This document shows positions 11,561 to 23,502 of a DNA stretch of 64,000 bases, piece by piece (the first letter of the stretch is position 1; each line of letters starts with the position of its first letter). The notes beneath the pieces are model-generated. The model was given only the letters and a program-made list of their open reading frames with translations, made no database searches and was not told the DNA's origin. Source of the stretch: Anaeramoeba flamelloides (taxonomy: Eukaryota > Metamonada > Anaeramoebidae). The stretch covers positions 6,346,501 to 6,410,500 of the forward strand of contig JANTQA010000012.1 in assembly GCA_027625915.1 (NCBI GenBank), in the 5' to 3' direction. The translations under genes and the position numbers were made by a program.

Positions 11561-12842
11561 TTAGTTTTTTTTCTTTTTATTACCACCTCTCTTCTTTTTT
11601 TTTCTATTAACTTTCTTTCCTGTTTCTTTTTTTTTCTTTGTTTCAAATCCATGTAATTTAAGAATTGTGTCAACATCAACCTTTGGTGTTTTTAAGACTT
11701 TCATTTTTCTCAGATAGACATTTTGTAATGGGAAAACGCTTTGGCACTGTTTGGTAATTTCCTTTGGAACAGACTCTGAAATAAGTTTGAGTGTTAATTC
11801 TTTTAATGTACAGTTGGATTCTTTGATCATGATGTTAACCATTCTTCTTCTAATTTCTCTGACTTGTGAGCTTTGTGCGTAACATGTTTTTTTGACTTGG
11901 TTTCGGTCTTTTTTTGTAAATCCAATACAAAAGATTCTTACGGTGTAGCCTATTCAATTCGTTTGATTATTTTTGTTTGTGTTTTTTTTTGTTTATTATT
12001 TTTGTTTTTATTGAATGAAAAAAGAAAGTCGAAGGATGAGTAACACAAATGAAAAAGTTTTTTGAAAATTGGAAGGAAAAGGGACAAAAGTCCATAAAGA
12101 CTAACCCCTTTTAAAAGGAATTGTTTGTTTGAAAGGTTATATACAAGTTATGAAAAAAAAATGCAACACAAGAAAAAATAAAAAATAAAAAATAAAAAGC
12201 AAGACAAGTTTTTTTGAAAGCATAAAAATTTAACAAAAAATTTTTAAAGAAAAGCAAGAAAAAGAAATTCAAGTCAAATTATAAAAAAAACAACTTAATT
12301 CCATCACAAAACAATTTGGTTTTGGTTTGTAACATTTCCTTTATCCTTTGTCCTTTACCCTTTTTCGTTTTTAGTTTTTAATTTTTTGTTTGATGTTTTG
12401 TGTTTGTTTTTTTTTTTTATGGTTGTGATGCAAAAAAAAAAGAAAGTATATTACCATCAGTAGTTTTTACATTGACAACAGCTTCAATTAAAGTGTGGTA
12501 TTTGACAACAAGTGATTGAACCTTGTCATTGGTCAGTCTCATTCCATAAAAGTTAGTGAAACAGTTAGTACCAGAAACATGTTCGACACGGAATTTAAAT
12601 TGCATATAGGATTTTCTTTCATCTTTATTAAGATCGCCTAAGCTTACTTCGAACATTCTTTTGTCTAATTGTTGTTCAGATGTTTTTCCACCTCCAGTTG
12701 GGTTGACACATGTTTTTCCAATTTGAGTTTCTCTAAAAATGTTTGGTGCTTTCACATCATACCAAACTTTTTTTAAAAAGGGATCGGCTTTTTGTTTTCT
12801 TCCTTTCTTTCTGAATTGTCTATTAGATTTTCCAATTGTCAT
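11561..12842 (-). CDS. RPS3A: 40S ribosomal protein eS1 (S3a), two exons
   Basis: Small-subunit ribosomal protein eS1, located on the platform of the 40S subunit near the mRNA exit and needed for 18S maturation and initiation. Exon 1 is 12842-12455 and exon 2 is 11949-11561; together they give 258 codons plus TAA, close to the usual 260-265. Exon 1 holds the family start (MTIGKSNRQFRKKGRK), KVWYDVKAP and TNFYGMRLT. The intron (12454-11950, about 505 nt, GTAATA...AATAG) splits the Gly codon of TTDGYTVRIFC, exactly where S3a has TTDGYLLRLFC. Exon 2 continues with GFTKKDRNQ, KQCQSVFPLQNVYLRKMK and LHGFETKKK, then a very basic tail instead of the mixed tail of animals. One base before the ATG lies TTATTTACAG, a strong acceptor, so a 5'UTR intron is likely. 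Confidence 0.97.
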
Positions 12843-14435
12843 TCTGTAAATAAAAATAAGATGATGAACTAAAAAAAATGATTATTCATTTTTTTTGAAC
12901 ATAAACCACCTTTCTTCAATCATTTCTCAGAAAATGTTGGTACTTTTTAAAGCATATTGGGACACTTCTTTCACAATAAAGATCTTTTCATCAATAGACA
13001 ACTGAACCATTAATTCTGAATTGAAATATTCAGATTCAATATCTCATTCCAGACAGAAATTCAATAATTTTAATATTTAATCAGACAAAGGACACACTAT
13101 TGTAAGGGGCCTATTTATTGTAAACATCAAACGTGACTTGTTAGTTTTGGAAATTAAAGAATTTTTTCTTAGTGTTCAAGTTTTTACTTTTTCTTTTTTC
13201 GATTTTTGTTTGGTTTGTTTATTTAAATACAAGACTCTGTTTTAAATTCTGATTAGGAAGTAAAAAAAAATAATTATTTATACGTGATATCAGAAAAAAA
13301 AATGACTTTGGAGGGAATTAGAGATATAGTAGCTGTTGTTGGATTGGTGTGTGACAAAAAATGAATCTTTAATTTGTTGTTGGCCACGTCTCAATGAATC
13401 TTTTTTGGGTTCTGACAATTTTTCTCTAGAAATTACTATGATTTTTGAAGAAACAACAGGTTAAAATTATCATTTTTTCCTTTTTTGTTTTCTTTTTTAT
13501 TAAAAAAAGTATCAACCAAAATTTAAAAAAAAAATAAAAAATAATTTTTAAAATATTATTTAAGGATAAAAAAAATAATCTTCAAAACCAAGAAATTCAT
13601 TTTTGAATTTTGATATTAGTAAAAATTTGAATTTTACAATCTAAATTAATACAAATCTTGGAAAATAATTTATGATCTATGGTAACTTATTCAATACTAT
13701 TGTTTATTTTATGTAGAGATTATAAAAAGTCAAAAATTAAAAAATTGTAAATTTTTAAAAAAAAAATCAATTATTAATCTGACCCCAAATATTGAACAAA
13801 TCATTTAAAATTGAAAAAAATTCTTGTTGATTAAATTTCCAAATTTTACAAAGAAAAAAAAATTTTTTTTTTAATTATAATTTATAATTTTTTTTTTATT
13901 TTTTATTTTTTTAGAATCAAATATCTTATATATATAAGATCGGTCCTATATTGCTAAAACTGATAATTTATGATTTACACATACCTTAAATATACCTTTT
14001 TTTCTTGAATCAAATAACCACTTATGAAAAAATATTATTTAAATAAATATGTATAAGTTCAATTAGGAAACTTTGAAAATAATAATGATACCAATAATTA
14101 TTTTCCCTTTTAATAAATATTTTTTATAAATTATTTTTACTGAGAGAACAGTTGTAATTAACTAGTTAAATTGTAGTTGTTATATTGAACATAAAAAAAA
14201 GGAATTTTTTATTTATTTATTGAGAGAAACGAGTAATTAACAACATTTTTATCAAATGAAAAAGATAAGAAGAAAAAGAATTCAAATATCATGAGATATA
14301 AATATAATAATCCCATTTGCACGACTCAATTTAAAAACTTATTCACATCGTAAAAGGAGGAGTAAAAACCCGATAGAAAGATTATTACCAATAAATATAT
14401 TCCACAAACTGTGATTAATAAATTGGTATTCAACT

Positions 14436-14985
14436 TTCGTTAGGTTTTTTTTAATTTCAGAAATAGAAAGAAAAATTTAAAAAATTTCTTTTAATTTTAT
14501 AATTTAAAAAAACCACCTTTAACTTTTCTTGAGTTTTCTGCTTGTTTGGAAAATCGATAGATTGCCGACAGCTTTTGAATTTTCTGTTTATTAAGAAAAT
14601 CCATAGATTTTCGTTCGATTTTTTTTGATATTTCTATTTATTTGGAAAATCAATAGATTTTCGTTAGTTTTTTTTTAATTTAGAAATAAAATAGAAAATT
14701 TATTTAATTTTTATTTTATTTCTAAACCTCCAAAAAACCTAGAAGAACTCACAAAGAAAATAGAAAATCTCAAAAAAACCTAGGGAAATCTATTTATTTT
14801 CAAAATAAATAGAAAACTCGAAAAAAAAACATAACGAAAATCAATAGATTTTCCAAATAAAATAGAAAACCTCAAAAAAACCTAGAACACTTTGCAAATA
14901 AAATAGAAAATCTCAAAAAAGAACCTAGATCAATTAACATATAAAAAAGAAAATAGAAAACAAACCTAGGCACTAGACGTGACTA
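14436..14985. repeat. Foldback block E1 made of short palindromic units
   Basis: The left half repeats the unit TTTTCTATTTATTTGGAAAA / TCAATAGATTTTCGTTAG, and the right half carries it inverted (CGAAAATCAATAGATTTTCC, AATAGAAAACCTC, ACCTAGAAC). The core GAAAATCAATAGATTTTC is itself a near-perfect palindrome. The block therefore folds on itself at two scales. Three related blocks occur at 33.3, 39.7 and 55.7 kb. Confidence 0.75.
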
Positions 14986-15629
14986 TTGTTTAGTTTTTCC
15001 AGGATTTGAAATAATTTAGTTAAATATTTGATTTTACTCTATTTTTGAATTTTGAAAAAGATAGGCACTCTACAGCCTTTGAAAACACGCCCCCCTGAAT
15101 CAACTGATGATAAAAAAATGAATTTTTCCTCTTGAATTGATTTAAATAGAATTATTTTAATAAAGGTTTAATATACTTATAAAAATGTTAAAAAACAATT
15201 TCGAGTGTCATTTTACCAATTTAATTTGGATAATTATTTTTACTCTAAGCATGGTATCATTTTGGATTTTTTTCACCTAAAATTAGTAATAAAATATTTT
15301 TTAGTATTTTCTTGAATTTCTTATTTATTTTATTTTGATTTTTTTTTTTCATTTAGATCAATAAGATAATTCAAAGTTACAAAGTTTTCAATACGAAAAA
15401 ATGAAATAGTTAAAAATAAAAAAAAATTTAAAATTTTTTTATTATATCTTCCCTCTTTACACCAAAGACAAAAAATGGTTACATACTCCCCACCCCACTT
15501 ACTCTATTTTTATCAAATTCAATAAAATAAAATAATTTCTTTCAAAAGAATTTACAATTGAAAACTCTTAAAAAAATGGATCCATACCCCCAACAAATAC
15601 AAATAAATATATATATTTATATAAATTAA

Positions 15630-16168
15630 TTAAATTACCATTCAAATTGTTTAAAACATTAAAATATAATTTTCGAAAAAAAAACTTATAATAAATTCTA
15701 GAAAAAATACCCAAATTACTTTCAGATAATCATTTAATTCTTAATAATTGCTTATTATTTACAATAATCACAAAAAATTATCATAAATAACTATCAAAAC
15801 AAATAAATTAAAAATCTGATAAAAATGATTAATATAACAAAACAATAAAAATATTTGTAAATTTGCTGAAATTCTATTAATAATTATTAATTGATCAATA
15901 GCAAAATATTACCAACTAATAATATTGGAGTTCTTCTATTCAAAAGAACTCAACTATAACCCAACACTAATCTTTCTATAAAATATTTTTGATTGAAGGA
16001 AATATATTATTTATTTCAAGAAATGAAATGAAAATAAAAAAATAAAAAACAAAAAATGATTTTCATATTTATAAAACAACATATTTATTTCCAATTTGAA
16101 TGGAATTGCATGCTTGTGATTTTTTGGATCATTTTAGCTGTGTTGAAAAATTTGAATTATAGTTTATA
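15630..16168. mobile_element. MITE family C, old copy
   Basis: In reverse complement this stretch follows the C elements at 40.4, 41.7 and 45.2 kb: the AACTGTGTT-like end, TCCAATTTGAATGG, the GAAGAACTCAA block and GATCAATT are in the same order. It ends in TTGAATTATAGTTTATA at 16168, matching the C terminus. It is strongly diverged. The left border is approximate. Confidence 0.5.
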
Positions 16169-16410
16169 TTATTAATATTTTAACTCAAAAATTAATAAAA
16201 AATAATTTTGATTATGAATTTTTTTCTATTTTTGTGACATATCAATCATCACTAATTATCTGTGTTTCGAAAAAAAAAAAAAAAATAAACACTTTTTCAG
16301 TCAAAGTGACTCAGTTTTATCCTAGAAATTGAACATATTCTATGATCCGAATTCATTATTCTACAAAAACCAAAATTTATTTTTAATTTTCAAATCTAGA
16401 TCATTTTTTC

Positions 16411-16446
<36 letters not shown>

Positions 16447-16839
16447 ATTTATTTAATTCTGTTTAGATTTTTTCTTTCTTTTCTTTTCTTGATTTTTAAA
16501 AATCAATTTAAACAAAAAAAAAAAAAAATTGAGAAACCTCAAATTAACTTTAAGAAAATTGAGTCTTTGTAATTTCTTTTGAAATGAATACAATTACTAT
16601 TAAAAAATCTTATTGTCAACAATTTTAATTTCCTAAAGAAATTGAAAAATTTTGCATACATGTTCCAATTAAAGGGTACCAAAAATTTTTTAGACATTTT
16701 AATTTATTTCTAAAATTTAAAGTTTGTTCATGCATTTCTTTTATGAATATTAACTTTAATCAAAAGTTTATAATTTCTCTTATTTCTAAACAATTGTATG
16801 TTGGCTGATTTTTCAAAAAAAAAAAAATGAAATTTTCAT

Positions 16840-16940
16840 TTTTAGCTTTCCCTTTTTGAGTGGAATGGAATTTATTATTTGTGATTCTTTTAACCATTTT
16901 AACTGTGTAGAAAAAATTTGAATTTTAGTTGAGTTGAGAT
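16840..16940. mobile_element. MITE family C, end fragment
   Basis: About 80 bp (GAGTGGAATGGAATTT, then TTAACTGTGTAGAAAA, then TTTGAATTTTAG) repeats in direct orientation the last 75 bp of the old C element ending at 16168. Only this end is recognisable. Confidence 0.4.
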
Positions 16941-17183
16941 CTCTCGCGTGCCAATCCTGAAAGAGGTATCAAGATAAATAATGATAATAATTTGAAGGAT
17001 ATTAATTTGACAAAGAATTTATTTTTATATAAAATTATAATTAGTAAAAAAAAATTAACAAAGTTAAATTTTTCAGGAATATGAAAAGATAAAAAAAATT
17101 AATAAAAATACTTATGTAACAATATTATTCAAAAAATAAATATTAAAAAATAAAAATATAATTCATATAATTTTGAGAAATTA

Positions 17184-20100
17184 TTATCTATTATTTTCGT
17201 TTAAAAACTCTGTCGGGAAATATAAATGCACATTGGAAAATAAATATTGATTGATATCGTTTAATTTGATATTTGACTCCTTTTCGGATAAAATTTTCAA
17301 TGGGATTTCAAAGGCGGCGAATTTTTTAACAGAATAAAAGCGTGTTGAAGGAACGTTTTCAAAATAATGATGCACTTTACTTAAAAAATATTGAATCAAA
17401 TATTTCTTTTCTGGTGAATGTTTTAATAAGAGTTGTTGCGAATCCTCTCGATTATTTAAATGTGTGATAAGTTTATAAATTAATGTAAAATCTTCATTAG
17501 ATTTGATGAAATCAACGACAAAGTCAATATCGATTTTGAAAATGTTGTGCTCTAAGTATGAATAAAAAATTTTTGCAGGAAGCGAAGCATAAGCTAATTT
17601 TACAAACAATTTATGAAAATTTTTTGGTGGCAATAAAAATAATTCTTGAATTATTGTATACATGTTTTCAAAAATTTTAAACCATAATTTCGAACTTTTT
17701 TTGGAATTTAAAACATTATCGTCGATGACTTTCGATTTGATCATTTCCCATATTTTTTTTAATTGGTTATTTTGGGTTGTTATATAACCAAGACTTAATT
17801 TACGAGAATCTTGTATTTTTTTCCCGATATTGATACCAATGAATTTTTTGTCCAACACACTTTGTATAATCCTTTGTTTATTATTTAGCATTCCAATTTG
17901 ACTTTCATTTCCATTTGGCAGTTCTTCCACTAGTTCTTGTTCTAACTCACCACCTTTCTCCGACAACTGCACCTGCCCAGATTCTCCCCACCCCCCTTGT
18001 GTTTTTTTTTCTTGCTTTATCACCAATTCCTTCCTATTTTTTTGTTTTATTTTATTTGGGATTTTATGATTGCTCATTACATATTTTTCATAAGTAAATT
18101 GAATTTTTTTGCTTTTCATCCAAAGATCCCAAACATGATCAAAATCTAAAGGTTTGATTTTTTTAAACCTCAATTTGTTGTTTTTTTTTTGAAATTTACA
18201 AAGATATTTTTGAAATTTATGAACCTTTGCGTTATTAACATTCTTGTTAAGATTTTTTTTTGCTTTCCTTATCTTCTTTTTATTTTTTAAATGCATACTT
18301 TCAAAATGAGTTTTATTATTTATCTTTCTTTCAATGCTTTGGAACTTTGGAATCGTTGTAATGGGTAAAATTAAATGGAATGATAAATTATACTCGGGGA
18401 ATATTTTTTTAAATTGGTTATAAGTTGAATTTATTATATATTCTTTGAAAAACCTTTTATTAAGATTATGCTTGCCATAATAAATAATAAATTTGGTGAT
18501 CATTTGAATCGAATGTTCTAATTCTTCCTTTTCTTCATTTGGATTCTTAAAATGCGAAAGACAGAAATGTATAATCAAATCAGAATATTGTTTCCCTCTT
18601 TTAGATGCTATTAGATATATAATGTTTTGAAAATCGATTTTATATCTGTACGCACATCCAGTGCGAAGATCATAAATGATTTTTTTTTTATCATATGATA
18701 ATGAAATTAAATGAGGAGGGAGAATTTTTTGATTTTGAATTTTTTTTGATTCAATATTTAGATTTGTATTTTCCTCTGAATTTGTGTTTGTGTTTGCGTT
18801 TGTATTTATGTTTGTGTTTGTGCTTGTACTTGTGCTTGTGTTTGTGCTGGTCTTTGTCTTTTTCTTTTTCTTTGTGCTTGTGTTTGTGCTTGTGTTTGTT
18901 TCTTTAGTAACATTTTTGCTTGTATATGTGCTTAAGTTATTATTAATTAATTGTATATCTGTAAGAAACGGGGAATCGGATTCAAAAAGAAAGGATGTGC
19001 ATGTGCTATGATCCAATTCACAATCAATTAAATGGAAATAATGATTTGGAATCCAAATTAATAATAAGTCTCGCCTTATTGAACCAAAAAATATTTTTGT
19101 TTTTAATATTGATTCTCTTGAAAGGCCTTCAGTAGGGATATTGAAAACCAATTTTTCGAATTTTTCTAAAATAAATATCGTTGCAATGAAACTAATGATA
19201 TTTTTATCAACATTACGAACTTCTTGTTTACAAAGGCAATGTACCTCGTTACTAAGTGTCACAACCTTAAAATCACCTTTAATTGTGATCCCCTTTAAAT
19301 TTGCTAATCTTTTGGAATTATTCATTTCATAATGATAATCAAAACTATTTAAACGAGATTTTGAATAATGCTGTGGTTGGAAATCAAGAAAACCCTTTGA
19401 TTTATTGTTATTGTTATTCTTACCCTGCTTATCAAATTGTTGTTTTGATTTAACCAAATCATTTTTTTTATTTTTTTTATTTATTAATTGATGAAGAGAT
19501 AATGATTTGAATTTATTTAAATTATTCGGATTATTGTTCTTTTTTTTTTTCGCTGATTCTTGTTGACCTTTGTTGGAAGTTTTATTTATATTTTTAAATT
19601 CGTTAATGTCTATTATTTCATAATCTTCATTTATTGTGCCAATTACCTCATCACCTTCACTTATAGTACCCACACCTTTTTCTTCTTTTTTTTGATTTTC
19701 ATTACCATCCACTTTTTCTATTTCTATTTCTATTTCTATTTTATTTTCTTGTTCCTTTTTTTTGTTGGTTTTTTTTGCAATCTTTAATTCGTTCTCTTTT
19801 TCTCCTTTCTTTTTATTTTCTTCCATTTTTTTGTCTTTTTCTTGTTCTTCTATTTCTATTTCTATTTCCTGAAATTGTTCTTTTTCGTTTTCTTTTTCTA
19901 TTTCTATTTCTATTTCTCTTTCCTTTTCTTGTTTTTTTTCCTTTTCCTTTTCTTGTTCTTTTTCAGTTTTTGTTTTTGGTTGATGATTACAAAGCTTATC
20001 TTTTTCTTTCATAATATTCAGATTATAAGTTTTAAATTTTTTAAATTTATTTTTGGCTGTAAATATAAAAAGCTGTAATTCAAAACCATTTTCATAATCT

Positions 20101-20759
20101 CTTGTTGTTAAAATCCACAAGTATTGGTTAGCTTGGTCAAATTGTGACCATATATGTTGATCGGTCAATTTTTGATGTTTCTTATTGTTGACTTTCCAAT
20201 TTTTTGATTTAAACAAGAAACTTGAAGGGATGGACAAAGAATGGAGAAAAATTTGTCGTCTTGGAAAAATGATTAAATAAAATTTCGTTTCCTGTTGTTT
20301 TGTTTTGTTGTTTTGATTCTTGTGACTTGAAGACAAGAAATATACTAATTTGTTTGAATGTGTCCCTTTAAAAATTTCAATGTGGTTGTCAGTTACTAAA
20401 TCAATTAAATATGTCTGAAAGACCTTCTTTCTTCTTGCTCTGTTTTTGCTTTTCGATTGCACAGTTATGATTTTGTAGGCTGTCAAAATCATCATTGAAG
20501 AGTCATAACTTATTGACGCTTGCGATGCTATGTAGTTATATTCAGTATTCCAAAGCGGAGTTGAATTAATATACACATTTTGCGAGAGATCGGAAATTGT
20601 ATAAAGATCACACCAAACTCCTTTTTCATTCTTTTTTTTGATCGAGATCAATGTTGGCCGATCATAGTCATTACCAATAATTCTTATATTATGATTTTCA
20701 GTCCCTATTATTTTTTTAAACAATTTTTTAAGTTCAAAATAAGTGACGAGATTTAGCAT
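17184..20759 (-). CDS. GSAP: Gamma-secretase-activating protein (GSAP/pigeon) homologue
   Basis: Single-exon gene, 1191 residues, from the ATG at 20759 to TAA. It parallels human GSAP (854 aa) along its length: LVTYFELKKLFKKII at the N-terminus (LVADFDLGKDVLPWL), NDYDRPTL near residue 29 (ENDYESLHV), ASISYDSSMMILTAY near 80 (CSVNSERTLLAASL), WSQFDQANQYLWIL near 205 (WAQWDMSEQRLYYI), LLLIWIPNHYFHLIDCE near 560 (YVAVYLPGHFFHLLNVQ), and FLLPPKNFHKLF near 1040 (FLPLPPGFHTLH) in the C-terminal GSAP-16 region. The extra length is low complexity: a Lys/Glu block near residues 255-360 and a Thr/Asn/Ser block near 615-660 coded by GTTTGT/CTTGTG repeats. In mammals GSAP is reported to bind gamma-secretase and APP fragments; its protist role is unknown. 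The identification rests on motif order remembered from the human protein, not on an alignment. No acceptor-like AG precedes this ATG. Confidence 0.8.
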   Translation of the reverse strand: MLNLVTYFELKKLFKKIIGTENHNIRIIGNDYDRPTLISIKKKNEKGVWCDLYTISDLSQNVYINSTPLWNTEYNYIASQASISYDSSMMILTAYKIITVQSKSKNRARRKKVFQTYLIDLVTDNHIEIFKGTHSNKLVYFLSSSHKNQNNKTKQQETKFYLIIFPRRQIFLHSLSIPSSFLFKSKNWKVNNKKHQKLTDQHIWSQFDQANQYLWILTTRDYENGFELQLFIFTAKNKFKKFKTYNLNIMKEKDKLCNHQPKTKTEKEQEKEKEKKQEKEREIEIEIEKENEKEQFQEIEIEIEEQEKDKKMEENKKKGEKENELKIAKKTNKKKEQENKIEIEIEIEKVDGNENQKKEEKGVGTISEGDEVIGTINEDYEIIDINEFKNINKTSNKGQQESAKKKKNNNPNNLNKFKSLSLHQLINKKNKKNDLVKSKQQFDKQGKNNNNNKSKGFLDFQPQHYSKSRLNSFDYHYEMNNSKRLANLKGITIKGDFKVVTLSNEVHCLCKQEVRNVDKNIISFIATIFILEKFEKLVFNIPTEGLSRESILKTKIFFGSIRRDLLLIWIPNHYFHLIDCELDHSTCTSFLFESDSPFLTDIQLINNNLSTYTSKNVTKETNTSTNTSTKKKKKTKTSTNTSTSTSTNTNINTNANTNTNSEENTNLNIESKKIQNQKILPPHLISLSYDKKKIIYDLRTGCAYRYKIDFQNIIYLIASKRGKQYSDLIIHFCLSHFKNPNEEKEELEHSIQMITKFIIYYGKHNLNKRFFKEYIINSTYNQFKKIFPEYNLSFHLILPITTIPKFQSIERKINNKTHFESMHLKNKKKIRKAKKNLNKNVNNAKVHKFQKYLCKFQKKNNKLRFKKIKPLDFDHVWDLWMKSKKIQFTYEKYVMSNHKIPNKIKQKNRKELVIKQEKKTQGGWGESGQVQLSEKGGELEQELVEELPNGNESQIGMLNNKQRIIQSVLDKKFIGINIGKKIQDSRKLSLGYITTQNNQLKKIWEMIKSKVIDDNVLNSKKSSKLWFKIFENMYTIIQELFLLPPKNFHKLFVKLAYASLPAKIFYSYLEHNIFKIDIDFVVDFIKSNEDFTLIYKLITHLNNREDSQQLLLKHSPEKKYLIQYFLSKVHHYFENVPSTRFYSVKKFAAFEIPLKILSEKESNIKLNDINQYLFSNVHLYFPTEFLNENNR

Positions 20760-22551
20760 TGAAAATTAGCCGTCGGGATTTAAAAAAAAAATTTATAAAA
20801 AGATTTTTCGTAAAAAATGATTTCTTCTGTATTGAAAATTTGTTGTAAATCATAGTGTCTATGACACTGATAGATTGACCATGTTAAAATAGGTTAAATA
20901 TGACATCTGACGGTAATTTCATTTTTAAATTGGAAAAGATTTTGACTGATTAACTTTGATTCAATTCTCAAGTCTGTGTTATTTAGGATTGTTATTTTCA
21001 TCCAACATTATCTCCAAGTAAAAAAGCGAAATAACAAATTACTTGAGATCAGAATTTACAAATCATGGTTTGAAGATCCTCTTTGTAGAAGAAACAAAAA
21101 AAGAGAAAAATAGGAAAAGGAAGTATAAAGTTTTTACCTTTAATATTCACAAACAAGTAAATTTCATTAAGGTCAGAAACCCTGTTTGTATTACTAAAAA
21201 TAACTTCTTTCTTTTTATACCTTATAAGTACTATAGTTCAAAATATTGTAAAGTTTTTTTACTTGAAAGTAACCCTTCTTGAAAAATTTCGTCAAATAAA
21301 AATTTTTAAAAAATTTTAGTTTTTAAATCGGTGGTGATAGGGAAAATCTATTAAAAATTTTTTTGCTTTTTTTTCACTGTTAAATTAAGATATATGAAAT
21401 TGAAAATATTGAAACTGAAATAATAAATATTAGTAAACCCTTAAAGCAAAATTTATACCATAAGAAAAATTAGCTCAATAAAAAATCCAAAAAAAGTCCA
21501 TTTTACTAATGTTTTCAAAAAAATTTCAAATATTCAAAATTGAACATGCCTAAATTTTGGTTTAATTTGAGGTTTTGAATTCTATTTTAATTTCAATAAC
21601 CAATCTAATCTTTGGGCTTAGTTTTTTGTTTTAAAATCAATAAAAAAAACAAATAAAATAAAAATTGAAAATTTGAACATTACTACTAATTTAGTACATA
21701 AAACTGATCTTTAAATTTTTTTTTTTAGGTTAGGAAAAGTTAATAAATTTATATTGAAACAACGATTAATGGTTGTTATTTGAACTTTCAAAAGTTGATT
21801 TATTTTCTAATAGTTTTTCGGATTTTCAATTGTTTTAAAAAATTAAAAAATCTAATTTCATTTTTTTTTTTTTTTTTACAAAAAAAGAACTTTATAAAAA
21901 TTTATACAAACAGTTATTTTAGTGAAATTTTTATTTAATCAAATTTTTTTCAAATATTTTTGTAAATACTAGTAAATTCAGAAAAAAAAAGTGAAAACAT
22001 TGTTTGTATAAATACAATTTTGTGTATCAATAACTCTACTTTGAAAAAAGTTCATTATAAAACAATTTTTGAAGATCAAATATATGTATATATTGTAACA
22101 TTTGAATCAATAAAATTCTCTATTCAAAGTTAATTGTAAAACATTTAAAAACCGGGAAATATATAATAAAAACTTTTAAACGTTATTTTAATTTCTAAAT
22201 AATTAAAAAACAAAATATTTATTTTTTCAATTTTTAATTATTATTATTAACAAATTTTATATTGCAAATAAATTTATATAAATTAGATATACTTAATAAA
22301 TTTCATTTTTGGAGAAGAACTTAAATCACATTATATGAAGTTTTCAAAATCTTTTTGTCATCTGTTTGATCTTTTTATAAATATAAATTACCATTTCATA
22401 AAAATTATAGATAAATTTTGAAAAAATTTTCTAATAATAAATTCTTTTTTTTATTGTCTATATTCTCACATTCTCTAACAATTTTCACATATGAGGTCTA
22501 TTTTTACAATTTTAATGTTTTAAAAATATAATTAAAGTGCCTATGTTTTCC

Positions 22552-22694
<143 letters not shown>

Positions 22695-23306
22695 TCATGA
22701 TAATTTGAAAAGATCAACAAGATATTATTATGAAAACAAGAACTTCGATATTTCTTAAAAGTTATCATATTATTTTTAAAATATACAAAAATATGTTTTT
22801 AATTACATTTTTACAAATAAATTATGATCAATAATTGCTTATATTTCCATTATAAATAGTTAAGAAGGGTATTAAAAAGATAACCAAACTTACTATAATA
22901 ATAAATGATTCAAGAAAGAAAATATTAAAAAAATAAAAATAATTCTATTAAATTTGTATAAATAAACTCATATTATAAATTAAGAAGGAAAAAACAAAAA
23001 TTCATCTAAAAACGAAAATGGTAACATTATATAATCATACTAAGTATTCAAAAATATATTTCATCGAAAAAATTGACATGTAAATTTTGGTAAAATATGA
23101 GGTCGAAGAAGTATATATAAGATACATTTTAAGCTAATAAAAGACCTAATTGGACTCTAATAATAAGAAGAAAAAAACATGAAATTAAAAAGATACTCAA
23201 AAATAACGATTTAAGAAAAAATTTAAATGTTGAACAAAAATTTATCAACTGGAAATTACCAAAAAATATATTTAAAAAGAAATATTATTCAATTATATTT
23301 AAAATA

Positions 23307-23502
23307 CACTCAGCTTCAAATTTAAAGTAAAAACTTTCATGGCAATTTAAGGCACATTAAAATCTCAAATTAAAGTGTATCTGTTGGAAATTACAAAAAC
23401 TCAAATTATTTTACTAGAATTTGAATTTTATGCCTTAATTTGAGAATTTTCTTGTACCTTAAATTTCGTTCAAAGTTTGTCAATTAAAAGTGGAACTGAC
23501 TG
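23307..23502. mobile_element. MITE family A, 196 bp
   Basis: TA precedes CACTCAGCTTCAAATTTAA and the right end reads AAAAGTGGAACTGACTG. The arms keep TTTAAGGCACATTAAAATC on the left and ATGCCTTAATTTGAG and GTACCTTAAATTTCG on the right. The full length agrees with the other copies. Confidence 0.8.

Larger units (their letters stand above)
12843..17183. other. Gene-poor spacer of 4.3 kb with foldback and C-family relics
   Basis: I find no supported coding region. The spacer carries the first E-type foldback block (14.44-14.99 kb), an old C-family element (15.63-16.17 kb), a second C-family end at 16.84-16.94 kb and a D-like end (TTTTTCAGTCAAAGTGACTC) at about 16.29 kb. A 21-codon frame at 13303-13365 and GC-richer sequence at 13.3-13.4 kb may include a 5'UTR exon of eS1, but this cannot be shown. 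Confidence 0.5.

Noticed and set aside
13303-13365. 21-codon frame MTLEGIRDIVAVVGLVCDKK
   Set aside because: Too short, no partner exon, no family; may be part of an untranslated exon of eS1 on the other strand.
18695-20078. Several plus-strand open frames rich in Phe, Leu, Val and Cys across 18.7-20.1 kb
   Set aside because: They are mirror images of the Lys/Glu and Thr/Asn repeats of the GSAP homologue on the other strand.
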